In this document: positions 1 through 7,772 of the stretch, piece by piece
How positions within the stretch are numbered: position 1 is the first letter of the stretch
Layout: every line of letters starts with the position of its first letter
From: Alteromonas macleodii
Lineage (GTDB): Bacteria; Pseudomonadota; Gammaproteobacteria; Enterobacterales; Alteromonadaceae
NCBI RefSeq assembly: GCF_903772925.1
Contig: NZ_LR812090.1
Location: 562,629 to 626,628, forward strand
Direction: 5' to 3'
Length of the DNA stretch: 64,000 nucleotides
Made by a program: the position numbers and the translations under genes
Notes under the pieces: model-generated
Seen by the model: the letters and a program-made list of their open reading frames with translations, nothing else
The model's database searches: none
What the model was told of the DNA's origin: nothing

Positions 1-315
1 ATGCCAGTTCCTTTGATCTTTTTAAAAACTGTTAAAGCCAGCATACGATTGATTGTCAACACAGACAAGAAAAACGACTGTGCATTGATGTTTTTGATTT
101 GACTGAAGCTAGCCGCCATTTGAACTGTCAAACGCATTGGCGCTTGTAAACGTAGAATAATACCTTGGCGATAAAGCGCCTAATGCGCAACCTTTGAATT
201 GAAAGCGGCGGATTTAAACCTACCACAAGCCAGAGCGATGCTAATGAAAACAGGTGAGGGTAGTTTTACTGGAATTTTTATATAGCCAAACGCAGTTTAG
301 GCTGACGCCTTATAA
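1..315 (-). repeat. Integron cassette 6 (partial), third copy of the 421-bp cassette unit
   Basis: This stretch aligns without gaps to positions 422-736 of the next cassette, so it is a third, more diverged member of the same family, cut by the window edge. It keeps the short minus-strand frame that begins at the ATG at 119. It also keeps the stem-loop with arms at 132-145 and 174-188, which differs from the other copies at paired positions. Its own attC lies beyond the window. The right boundary is the TTATAAC core at 310-316. Confidence 0.8.
132..188 (-). ncRNA. Conserved stem-loop in cassette 6 (covarying copy)
   Basis: The arms are at 132-145 and 174-188, with a 28-base loop and one bulged T (181). 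The inner part GGCGCTT/AAGCGCC is the same as in the other copies. In the outer part the pairs are CGCATT (133-138) with AATGCG (182-187). The two sister cassettes have TGTAAT with ATTACA at the same places. Three of the six pairs have changed on both sides and still pair. Whether the structure acts as RNA or as single-stranded DNA cannot be told from sequence. Confidence 0.5.
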
Positions 316-418
316 CATTAAGCTAAGCGGCGCAGTTGCGTGGGGCATAATGGCGAAGCCGCCCCGCGTAAATGCGTCCGAGCGACCGAAGGGAGTGGAC
401 TTTAGCGCTTTGTTATAA
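310..418 (-). other. attC site of cassette 5
   Basis: This 109-bp recombination site is bounded by TTATAAC (310-316) and GTTATAA (412-418), the R' and R'' cores on the minus strand. The cores are slightly degenerate against GTTRRRY. The interior is an imperfect inverted repeat built around ggggcataatggcgaagccgcccc-like arms, found in nearly the same form in the attC sites of cassettes 1, 3 and 4. Such homogeneous attC sites are typical of sedentary chromosomal integrons. Confidence 0.85.
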
Positions 419-540
419 GCAGAGCCAGTTCCTTTGGTCTTTTTAAAAACTGATGAAGCCAGCATACGATTGATTGTTAACCCAGACAAGCAAAACGACT
501 GTGCAGTGATTTTTTTGATTTGACTGAAGCTAGCCGCCAT
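310..540 (-). CDS. Doubtful small ORF in cassette 5
   Basis: This minus-strand frame could encode about 76 residues starting MAASFSQIKK. The last third is translation of the attC site, which is unusual for a real cassette gene. The frame stays open in all three copies. However, most base differences between copies inside it change the amino acid (about eight non-synonymous against two synonymous by eye), so there is little sign of selection on a protein. A TTG at 552 is an alternative start. No family is recognised. The cassette may instead be non-coding. Confidence 0.2.
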   Translation of the reverse strand: MAASFSQIKKITAQSFCLSGLTINRMLASSVFKKTKGTGSAYNKALKSTPFGRSDAFTRGGFAIMPHATAPLSLML

Positions 541-736
541 CTGAGCTATCAAGTGTAATGGCGCTTGCTGGCTGAAAATAAGAACTAGAAGGTAAAGCGC
601 CTATTACACCACCTTTGAATTGAAAGCGGCGGAATAAAACCCACCACAAGCCAGAGCGATGCTAATGAAGACAGGTGAGGGTGGTTGCACTGAGATTTTT
701 ATTAAGCCAAACGAAGTTAAGGCTGACGCCTTATAA
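316..736 (-). repeat. Integron cassette 5, second copy of the 421-bp unit
   Basis: This cassette is exactly 421 bp between core-site cut points. By direct comparison it differs from cassette 4 at about 25 of 421 positions (roughly 94% identity), with no insertions or deletions. It holds one doubtful small ORF, a long stem-loop at 553-609 and the attC at 310-418. Tandem near-identical cassettes imply repeated capture or duplication of the same cassette. Confidence 0.85.
553..609 (-). ncRNA. Conserved stem-loop in cassette 5
   Basis: The arms GTGTAATGGCGCTT (553-566) and AAGCGCCTATTACAC (595-609) pair over 14 bp with a single bulged T and a 28-base loop. The element lies 12 bases upstream of the ATG of the doubtful ORF on the minus strand. 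There is no T-tract, so it is not a simple terminator. Its pairing is preserved in the diverged copy at 132-188 through compensatory changes. Confidence 0.5.
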
Positions 737-839
737 CATTAAGCTAAGCGGCGCAGTTGCGTGGGGCATAATGGCGGAGCCGCCCCGCGTAAATGCGTCC
801 GAGCGACCGAAGGGAGTGGTCTTAAGCGCCTTGTTATAA
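731..839 (-). other. attC site of cassette 4
   Basis: This 109-bp site is bounded by TTATAAC (731-737) and GTTATAA (833-839). It differs from the cassette 5 attC at four positions only. The interior holds the same long imperfect inverted repeat. Confidence 0.85.
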
Positions 840-961
840 GCAGAGCCAGTTCCTTTGGTCTTTTTAAAAACTAATGAAGCCAGCATACGATTGATTGTTA
901 ACACAGACAAGAAAAACGACTGTGCATTGATGGTTTTGATTTGGCAGAAGCTAGCCGCCAT
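731..961 (-). CDS. Doubtful small ORF in cassette 4
   Basis: This is the counterpart of the frame at 310-540, starting MAASFCQIKT, about 76 residues, with its end inside the attC. It keeps the same frame but differs by several non-synonymous changes. A TTG at 973 could also start it. No homologous family is recognised and coding status is uncertain. Confidence 0.2.
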   Translation of the reverse strand: MAASFCQIKTINAQSFFLSVLTINRMLASLVFKKTKGTGSAYNKALKTTPFGRSDAFTRGGSAIMPHATAPLSLML

Positions 962-1157
962 CTGAGCTATCAAGTGTAATGGCGCTTGCTGGCTGAAAAT
1001 AAGAGCTAGAAGGTAAAGCGCCTATTACACCACCTTTGAATTGAAAGCGGCGGATTTAAACCTACCACAAGCTAGAGCGATGCTAATGAAAATAGGTGAG
1101 GGTAGTTGCACTGAGGTTTTTATAGAGCCAAACGCAGTTTAGGCTGACGCCTTATAA
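737..1157 (-). repeat. Integron cassette 4, first copy of the 421-bp unit
   Basis: This 421-bp cassette lies between the core sites at 731-737 and 1152-1158. It contains a stem-loop identical in its arms to that of cassette 5 (974-987 with 1016-1030), the doubtful ORF at 731-961 and an attC. It is the attI-proximal member of a three-copy tandem set. Confidence 0.85.
974..1030 (-). ncRNA. Conserved stem-loop in cassette 4
   Basis: The arms GTGTAATGGCGCTT (974-987) and AAGCGCCTATTACAC (1016-1030) are the same as in cassette 5. The loop differs at one position. Position relative to the doubtful ORF is also the same. Confidence 0.5.
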
Positions 1158-1259
1158 CTTTCCAATAACGGGCGCAGACATGTGGGGCATAATGGCGAAG
1201 CCGCCCCGCGTGTATGCGTCCCAGCGAACGCAGTGAGTGTGTTGATTGGGTTGTTATGT
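1152..1259 (-). other. attC site of cassette 3
   Basis: This 108-bp site is bounded by TTATAAC (1152-1158) and GTTATGT (1253-1259). It begins just past the stop codon of the excalibur-domain gene. The interior carries the ggggcataatggc/gccgcccc inverted repeat shared with cassettes 1, 4 and 5. Confidence 0.85.
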
Positions 1260-1265
1260 ACGTTG

Positions 1266-1535
1266 CTAAAACTGCCTTTCGCATGGTATTCCGTCATTGT
1301 CGCCATCCATTTTTGTATTTGGGCAGTTTTCTAAGAAAAATTTTGCTTCTTCATAAGATGTCATTTGACTGCAATGTTGTCTACCATCGCAACGAAATGA
1401 AAAACGGTCTGCTTGAATTAGAGTTTCTTGCGTAGGTAAGGCAGGTTGCGGCGATACTTCCACGTTTTGATCGTTCTTGGAATAAATAAAGACACCAACT
1501 AGAACGGCTAAAAGTAGTAATAATTTCTTTGACAT
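1266..1535 (-). CDS. Excalibur calcium-binding domain protein (cassette 3)
   Basis: This 89-residue secreted or membrane-anchored protein has an N-terminal hydrophobic stretch (residues 4-18) that would export it. The C-terminal half matches the excalibur domain: CDGRQHCSQM, then EEAKFFLENCP, and the acidic loop DGDNDGIPCE with the D-x-D-x-D-G-x-x-C-E pattern that binds calcium in this family. The start is the ATG at 1535, preceded by GGGAAG. It is the only gene of cassette 3 and reads away from intI, as cassette genes do. Excalibur domains are often found with extracellular nucleases or surface proteins. Here the domain stands alone, so its role is unknown. Confidence 0.8.
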   Translation of the reverse strand: MSKKLLLLLAVLVGVFIYSKNDQNVEVSPQPALPTQETLIQADRFSFRCDGRQHCSQMTSYEEAKFFLENCPNTKMDGDNDGIPCERQF

Positions 1536-1554
1536 CTAAATTTCTTCCCTGAGT

Positions 1555-1669
1555 ACATAACACCCGCATAAAGGGCGATAACACATGGGCTAAAATTAGG
1601 AACGAAGTGACGCAGCCCATGTGTTAGCGTCCCAGCGAGCTTGCGAGCGATTTAATGCGTTTGTTATGT
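1555..1669 (-). other. attC site of cassette 2
   Basis: This 115-bp site is bounded by ACATAAC (1555-1561) and GTTATGT (1663-1669). Its interior differs from the other attC sites: arms aacacatgggct and agcccatgtgtt flank a short central region. It lies directly behind the stop codon of the cassette 2 gene. Confidence 0.85.
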
Positions 1670-1677
1670 GCGCTCTG

Positions 1678-2007
1678 TCAAAGGTTAAAGCCGTTGGCTA
1701 TATAATTGAGAAAACCACCAATACTCAAACCAGCCATATAGATAGCAATTATAGTTCCAACAACTGAAAAGAATAGTGTGAGAAGCGGCGTTTTCCACTC
1801 CAATTTTCTGTCGTTATTTTCAGCCTTGTTAGCGGCTTCCGCTAGATTCTTTAAACTAAAAACTAAAGAGATTGCACCTAAAACACTTCCTATCAGAGCT
1901 GAAAAAAAGCTTCCAGTATGAAATGCAAAAAATAATGCTCTATAAATCACAACTAAACTGGCAAAAGTAGCTAATGCACAACCGAACATTAATAGAATAG
2001 AAATCAA
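1678..2007 (-). CDS. Small membrane protein of unknown function (cassette 2)
   Basis: This 109-residue protein has about three hydrophobic segments: near residues 3-27, 34-52 and 77-98. A charged central stretch (NKAENNDRKLEWK) lies between the second and third. I recognise no family. The start is probably the TTG at 2007, which has GAGGAAAG at a suitable distance; an ATG at 1989 is the alternative. It is the sole gene of its cassette. Integron cassettes commonly encode small membrane proteins with no known role. Confidence 0.65.
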   Translation of the reverse strand: MISILLMFGCALATFASLVVIYRALFFAFHTGSFFSALIGSVLGAISLVFSLKNLAEAANKAENNDRKLEWKTPLLTLFFSVVGTIIAIYMAGLSIGGFLNYIANGFNL

Positions 2008-2047
2008 ATAACTTTCCTCTCAATAGAATAAACAATTTTAGATAAGC

Positions 2048-2155
2048 ACATAACTTTTAAATAAGGGGCGCAGGCATGTGGGGCATAATGGCGAAGCCGC
2101 CCCGCATGTTTGCGTCCCAACGAACGAAGTGAGTGACTTAATTTTTTTGTTAGGT
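2048..2155 (-). other. attC site of cassette 1
   Basis: This 108-bp site is bounded by ACATAAC (2048-2054) and GTTAGGT (2149-2155). The right core is the complement of the attI/cassette junction core at 2629-2635, as expected for the two ends of one excisable cassette. The interior repeats the ggggcataatggc/gccgcccc arms. Confidence 0.85.
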
Positions 2156-2164
2156 GGCATTTGT

Positions 2165-2578
2165 TTAAAACGAAGTGCTGACTATTTGATACATCCACCA
2201 TGAACAAACACCGACTTGAATTGTAAAAAATAGAAACCTTATCTGGGTTGCAATGTTGCTCCCTGAAAGCAAATGAGTAAATGATTGGGCTATTCTTGCA
2301 AACAGACAAAGTAAAGAAAGTGAGTTCGTTATGTCGGTTGTATTAGTGATGACAGCTACAATGAGAGTGCCACCAAATATTGGGAAAAATTCATAGCAAT
2401 TTGCATGTGCTCGAGTAAGTCTGTGCCCGAATTCAGTCGTATCGCTGCCGCTTGTATTGAAGCTATTTGATTTTCGACCAGAGGAAATGACCAAATAAGT
2501 GCGAAATGCTTCTAATGCAAGCAATAGCAGTAACGTCCAAGTAATGTATCCAGAAATTGCTAAAATAGTTAAATTCAT
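2165..2578 (-). CDS. MAPEG-family membrane protein (cassette 1)
   Basis: This 137-residue protein has four hydrophobic segments: about residues 4-25, 63-80, 83-98 and 112-130. The central stretch RAHANCYEFFPIFGG followed by RIAQSFTHLLSGS is typical of the MAPEG family of membrane-bound glutathione-dependent enzymes and their bacterial relatives. AAGGA lies six bases before the ATG. As the cassette next to attI it is the one best placed to be transcribed from the cassette promoter. The substrate cannot be told. A role in detoxifying electrophiles or lipid peroxides is known for some family members, but here it is inference only. Confidence 0.75.
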   Translation of the reverse strand: MNLTILAISGYITWTLLLLLALEAFRTYLVISSGRKSNSFNTSGSDTTEFGHRLTRAHANCYEFFPIFGGTLIVAVITNTTDITNSLSLLCLFARIAQSFTHLLSGSNIATQIRFLFFTIQVGVCSWWMYQIVSTSF

Positions 2579-2628
2579 AGAAGTTCCTTTTCTTCGTTTA
2601 TTCCACTGATTTATCAGTGTGCGCTGAC

Positions 2629-2767
2629 ACCTAACAATTTAATCGTTCCCTAAACGGGGCGATTTAACGAACCAGAACGGGGTTTTTGTCCGTTTGGTTA
2701 TAAATATGATTAAACCATAACCTATCGATAGGATTAGTATAATACGTTTTTGGTGTATTTTACTCAA
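2629..2767 (-). promoter_or_regulatory. attI recombination site and cassette promoter Pc region
   Basis: The core ACCTAAC (2629-2635; minus GTTAGGT) marks the attI/cassette junction. Two direct AACGGGG copies at 2653 and 2676 lie on the intI side, where integrase accessory sites occur in other attI sites; this assignment is tentative. On the minus strand, TTGAGT (2767-2762) and TATTAT (2744-2739), spaced 17 bp, form a plausible Pc reading into the cassettes. The plus-strand TATAAT at 2738-2743, a candidate -10 for intI, overlaps the Pc -10. A perfect palindrome CCTATCGATAGG (2721-2732) sits beside both. Confidence 0.5.
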
Positions 2768-2900
2768 AAGCTAAAAACACCAAATCGGGTTGCAGGTGAA
2801 TTTGGGATATTTCGTGAGTGCCTTTGCTACAAAACAGTTACTAAAGTCAGTTATTTCATTGTGATTTTTTAAATAGACTTCTTTTATTTTGGAGTCGAAT

Positions 2901-3869
2901 ATGAAGTCTCAGTTTATTAAATCCCTGTACGAGCACATGATGCTGAAGCGCTATGCAAAGCGTACTATACAAACCTACATAAACTGGATTTCAGACTACA
3001 TTCGTTTTCACAAACTTCAGCACCCGAAAGATCTCGACGTGTTGCATGTTGAAGCATACCTTACTCATCTTTCTACCAAGCGAAAAAATGCGCGGTCTAC
3101 ACAAGCCACCGCACTTAACGCATTAGTGTTTCTTTACAATAAATATTTAGAACAACCACTTCCTTCCGACATGAATTTTGTGGGAAGTGGAAGGGAAAGG
3201 AAGCTGCCAGTTGTGTTAACCCAGTTAGAAGTAAAAGCATTGCTTGGTAGAGTGCCTACTCATCATTACTTAGCGGTAGCACTCCTTTATGGAAGTGGCC
3301 TTAGATTAATGGAGTGTGTGCGCCTCAGAACGGGAGATATAGACTTCGACTACAAGTGTGTGAGGATTTGGTTTGGGAAAGGTGGCAAGCATCGAGTGGT
3401 AACACTGTCAGAATCACTTATCCCACTTTTAAAAAATCATATCAGTGAAAGTGAAAAACTTTTGCAACGAGATTTGATGGTGCCAGACTTTGCTGGTGCT
3501 TGGATTCCACATGGATTGAGGAAAAAGTATCAACAGCGTAATAAAACGCTGGAATGGCAGTATTTGTTCCCTGCATCAAAGTTAAGTATCGATCCAGAAA
3601 GCAAGCTGTTACGGCGTCATCATATTGATGAAAAACAGATACAGCGGGCGGTAAGTCGTGCTTCAGGTGATGCGGGAATAATTAAGCATGTTACGCCACA
3701 TACGCTTCGTCACTCATTTGCTACGCATTTACTGCAATCAGGTGCAGACATCAGAACAGTGCAAGACCAACTAGGTCACGCCGATGTTAGAACAACTCAA
3801 ATCTATACCCATATACTTCAACAAGGGGCTAATGGTGTAGTCAGTCCACTTTCTAATTTAGCGTTTTAG
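2901..3869 (+). CDS. intI: Integron integrase IntI
   Basis: This tyrosine recombinase of 322 residues inserts and excises gene cassettes at attI and attC. The catalytic set is visible: R135 (GSGLRLMEC), H267 and R270 (TPHTLRHSF), H293 (LGHADVRTT) and Y302 (QIYTH). The stretch at about residues 198-225 (AGAWIPHGLRKKY...EWQYLFPA) is the extra domain that separates IntI from XerC/XerD. The N-terminal SAM-like domain covers roughly 1-85. ATG 2901 is chosen over the upstream in-frame TTG at 2889 because GGAG lies six bases before it. It is divergent from the cassette array, the normal integron arrangement. All key residues are present, so it should be active. Confidence 0.97.
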   Translation: MKSQFIKSLYEHMMLKRYAKRTIQTYINWISDYIRFHKLQHPKDLDVLHVEAYLTHLSTKRKNARSTQATALNALVFLYNKYLEQPLPSDMNFVGSGRERKLPVVLTQLEVKALLGRVPTHHYLAVALLYGSGLRLMECVRLRTGDIDFDYKCVRIWFGKGGKHRVVTLSESLIPLLKNHISESEKLLQRDLMVPDFAGAWIPHGLRKKYQQRNKTLEWQYLFPASKLSIDPESKLLRRHHIDEKQIQRAVSRASGDAGIIKHVTPHTLRHSFATHLLQSGADIRTVQDQLGHADVRTTQIYTHILQQGANGVVSPLSNLAF

Positions 3870-3888
3870 TTTTTTGTTCACGGAAACA

Positions 3889-3914
3889 AAAAAGGGCCCG
3901 AAGGCCCTTTTCAA
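3889..3914. terminator. Bidirectional terminator between intI and fadA
   Basis: An 8-bp stem, AAAGGGCC with GGCCCTTT and loop CGAA, is flanked by an A-tract on the left and a T-rich run on the right. It can serve both convergent genes. Confidence 0.85.
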
Positions 3915-3944
3915 AACTTAGTTATTAAATACTAGTTCAAACGC

Positions 3945-5126
<1,182 letters not shown>

Positions 5127-7277
5127 TTATGCGAAATAGGATTTACCAGCAGCGGCCATTTCACGAACGCCGTCTGAGATCTGATAAATTGGACCAAGTT
5201 CAGCGTACTTGTCTGCCATCGCAACAAAGTTCGCCAAGCCAATGGTTTCAATCCAACGGAAAATACCACCGCGGAATGGAGGGAAACCTAAGCCGTAAAG
5301 TAGCGCCATATCTGCTTCAGCTGCGCTATCTACAATGCCTTCTTCTAGGCAGCGAATTGCTTCGTTTGCCATAGGGATCATAAGGCGTGCAATAATGTCG
5401 TCAGCTTCAAAGTCCGTCTTCTCGGCTACGTGTGGCGCCATTAGTGCGTATGCTTCTTCAGCAGGTGTTTTCTTAGGCTTGCCGCGCTTATCAACACCGT
5501 AGTTGTAGAAACCTTTACCGTTCTTCTGACCTAAACGCTCTTCTTTATAGAACAGGGTTACAGGGTCGTTGTCTAGGCGAGCCATACGCTCTGGAATACC
5601 TGCTGCCATAACGTCTGCTGCGTGATCGCCCGTGTCGATACCTACAACGTCCATTAGGTAAGCTGGGCCCATTGGCCAGCCGAAGATTTTTTCCATTACT
5701 TTATCAACCGCTACAAAGTCAGCGCCGTCGATAAGTAGCTTACTGAAGCCCGCAAAGTATGGGAACAATACGCGGTTTACCAAGAATCCTGGGCAGTCGT
5801 TAACCACAATCGGGGTTTTACCCATTTTAAGGGTTGCCGCTACTACTGCATTGATGGTTTCTTCAGAGGTTTTTTCGCCACGTATAATTTCAACTAGCGG
5901 CATGCGGTGCACTGGGTTAAAGAAGTGCATACCACAGAAGCGCTCTGGCTTATCTAGGCTTTCTGCTAGCTGGTTAATAGAGATAGTAGAAGTGTTTGAA
6001 GTGATGATAGCGTCGTCCGCTACATTGTCTTCTACTTCTTTAAGTACAATACCTTTTACTTTCGGGTTTTCTACAACCGCTTCAATAACAAGGTCTGCAT
6101 CTTTAAGCGTGCTGTACTCAAGGGTAGGCGTGATAGCGTTAAGTGTTTGCGCCATTTTAGTCGCATCAACTTTACCGCGTTTCATACCTTTACCAAGAAT
6201 TTTTGCCGCTTCTGAAAGGCCAAGGTCTAGTGCACCTTGGTTAATGTCTTTCATAATTACCGGCGTGCCTTTCACAGCGCTTTGGTATGCAATACCGCCG
6301 CCCATGATGCCTGCGCCTAGCACAGCGTTTAGCTTAGATTGCTTAGTTGCTGCTTTCGCTTGCTTTTTACCTTTGCTCTTTACTAGCTGGTCGGCTAGGA
6401 AAATACCAATTTGCGCTTTCGCAGCGTCTGTTTTCGCTAACGCTACAAAGCCTTCATTTTCAAGCTTAAGTGCACCTTCACGGTCTAGGCCCGCTGCTTT
6501 TTGAACAGTCTCAACCATTTTGTGCGGCGCTGGGTAATGTTTGCCAGCTTGCGCAAATACCATAGCTTGAGCAGTACTGAAGCTCATCATGGCTTCGTTT
6601 TTGTTTAGCTGTAGTGGGGCTTTCTTAACCGCACGACGCGCTTGCCAGTCAAATTTACCGTCAGCGGCGTCTTTCACCATTGAAAGCGCACCTTCAACAA
6701 GTGCTTCTGGTGCAACAACGGCATCAACCGCGCCTTCAGCAAGGGCTTTCGCGCCTTTTCTGTCGCGGCCAGTGGTCATCCACTCAAGGGAGTTGTCTGA
6801 ACCAATAAGGCGAGGTAGACGAACCGTACCACCAAAACCAGGCATTAGGCCTAGTTTAACTTCTGGTAAACCAATAGACGCTGTGGTGTCGGCAATACGC
6901 ATGTCACATGCCAATGCCATCTCACAACCACCACCTAGCGCAAAGCCATTAACGGCAGCAATGGTAGGGAAAGGTAGGTCTTCGAAGCGGTCGAATACTT
7001 GTGACGTATTAGCAACCCACTGTAGTACTTCAGCATCGTCCATAGCGAAAAGGCCAGTGAACTCGGTGATATCTGCACCTACGATAAATGCAGGTTTTGC
7101 ACTGCGTACTACTAAGCCTTTTATATCGCCTTTAGCAAGTAGGGCTTGGGTTGCTTCGTCAAGTTCGCTCACTGTTTGGCGGTCGAACTTGTTTACTGAA
7201 CCTTCGGCGTCGAATACCAGCTCAGCAAAGCCGTCATCTAACAGGCTGACGGAAAGACTTTTGCCTGTGTATATCAT
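5127..7277 (-). CDS. fadB: Fatty acid oxidation complex subunit alpha FadB
   Basis: This 716-residue multifunctional enzyme combines enoyl-CoA hydratase/isomerase (residues 1-190) and 3-hydroxyacyl-CoA dehydrogenase (about 315-700). The hydratase catalytic glutamates E119 ([11 protein letters not shown]) and E139 ([15 protein letters not shown]) are present. The NAD-binding loop is GAGIMGGG at 321-328, and the dehydrogenase His is about 451 ([13 protein letters not shown]). The reading frame extends 23 codons upstream, but ATG 7277 is preferred: AAGGAG lies six bases before it, and the protein then begins [10 protein letters not shown] in line with the family. It is the first gene of the fadBA operon. 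Confidence 0.96.
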   Translation of the reverse strand: MIYTGKSLSVSLLDDGFAELVFDAEGSVNKFDRQTVSELDEATQALLAKGDIKGLVVRSAKPAFIVGADITEFTGLFAMDDAEVLQWVANTSQVFDRFEDLPFPTIAAVNGFALGGGCEMALACDMRIADTTASIGLPEVKLGLMPGFGGTVRLPRLIGSDNSLEWMTTGRDRKGAKALAEGAVDAVVAPEALVEGALSMVKDAADGKFDWQARRAVKKAPLQLNKNEAMMSFSTAQAMVFAQAGKHYPAPHKMVETVQKAAGLDREGALKLENEGFVALAKTDAAKAQIGIFLADQLVKSKGKKQAKAATKQSKLNAVLGAGIMGGGIAYQSAVKGTPVIMKDINQGALDLGLSEAAKILGKGMKRGKVDATKMAQTLNAITPTLEYSTLKDADLVIEAVVENPKVKGIVLKEVEDNVADDAIITSNTSTISINQLAESLDKPERFCGMHFFNPVHRMPLVEIIRGEKTSEETINAVVAATLKMGKTPIVVNDCPGFLVNRVLFPYFAGFSKLLIDGADFVAVDKVMEKIFGWPMGPAYLMDVVGIDTGDHAADVMAAGIPERMARLDNDPVTLFYKEERLGQKNGKGFYNYGVDKRGKPKKTPAEEAYALMAPHVAEKTDFEADDIIARLMIPMANEAIRCLEEGIVDSAAEADMALLYGLGFPPFRGGIFRWIETIGLANFVAMADKYAELGPIYQISDGVREMAAAGKSYFA

Positions 7278-7772
7278 TATCATCTCCTTCGGCATTGGCC
7301 AGGATGTTAGTGAAGTAATCCAACTAATTTGTAGGGTCGTATGCATTCACTAACGCGTTAGGGTGGCTAGATTCTTTAGAAAGCCACACAAAATTTCAAC
7401 AAAAAATCAAACAAGCGTTTCAATTTGTCTAAGGTAGTGGTCCGATGACTTAAATTCAAGTGCAAATATCGAATTCAAGCTTCATTTCGGTATTGGTGGT
7501 TGTATAATGAGCGTTATTGGCCCAAAGCGCCAATCCAGCAAAAGAATAATCTACAATCATGTCAACTATGTTTGTAAAGCATAGCTAACGACAGCTGGCA
7601 CAACATCTTCTTTGGCACGGAGCCAGACTGAAATTTTCCCTTTGTTTATAAAACAAATGTAGTGGGTCAGTCGTAATGCTGCTTTATCAGCAACATTTTA
7701 CAATCAACTCGATTAGCTAATTTTCCGGCTTTCATAGGCCATTCGAGTGTAGAGCAGGGTAGGAGTTCTATT
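7278..7772. promoter_or_regulatory. fadB-slt intergenic region with PsrA-like operator
   Basis: This 495-bp region separates the divergent fadBA and slt genes. CAAACAAGCGTTTC at 7408-7421 fits the CAAAC-N4-GTTTC pattern reported for PsrA, a TetR-type repressor of fatty-acid degradation in several gammaproteobacteria. It lies about 130 bp before fadB. The rest holds no convincing gene. A short hairpin (ATTGGC/GCCAAT, about 7516-7534) without a T-tract is the only other structure I see. Confidence 0.5.

Noticed and set aside
1..1157. CRISPR array or insertion sequence for the repeated region
   Set aside because: The 421-bp period, attC structure and core sites show integron cassettes. There are no short regular spacers and no transposase.
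1214..1435. Plus-strand frame across the cassette 3 attC and gene
   Set aside because: It overlaps attC and the excalibur gene on the wrong strand for a cassette gene and has no ribosome site.
2004..2309. Second minus-strand frame overlapping the MAPEG gene
   Set aside because: It begins inside the MAPEG gene in another frame and runs through the attC. The MAPEG frame has the ribosome site and the family motifs.
5851..6504. 217-codon open frame on the plus strand opposite fadB
   Set aside because: It is antisense to well-conserved FadB sequence, has no ribosome site and has Ser/Ala-rich composition typical of a shadow frame.
6589..7353. 254-codon open frame opposite the 5' half of fadB
   Set aside because: Same reasons: it mirrors conserved codons of fadB and has no family resemblance.
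7516..7534. Terminator in the fadB-slt region
   Set aside because: The hairpin has only six pairs and no T-tract, and no gene ends nearby.
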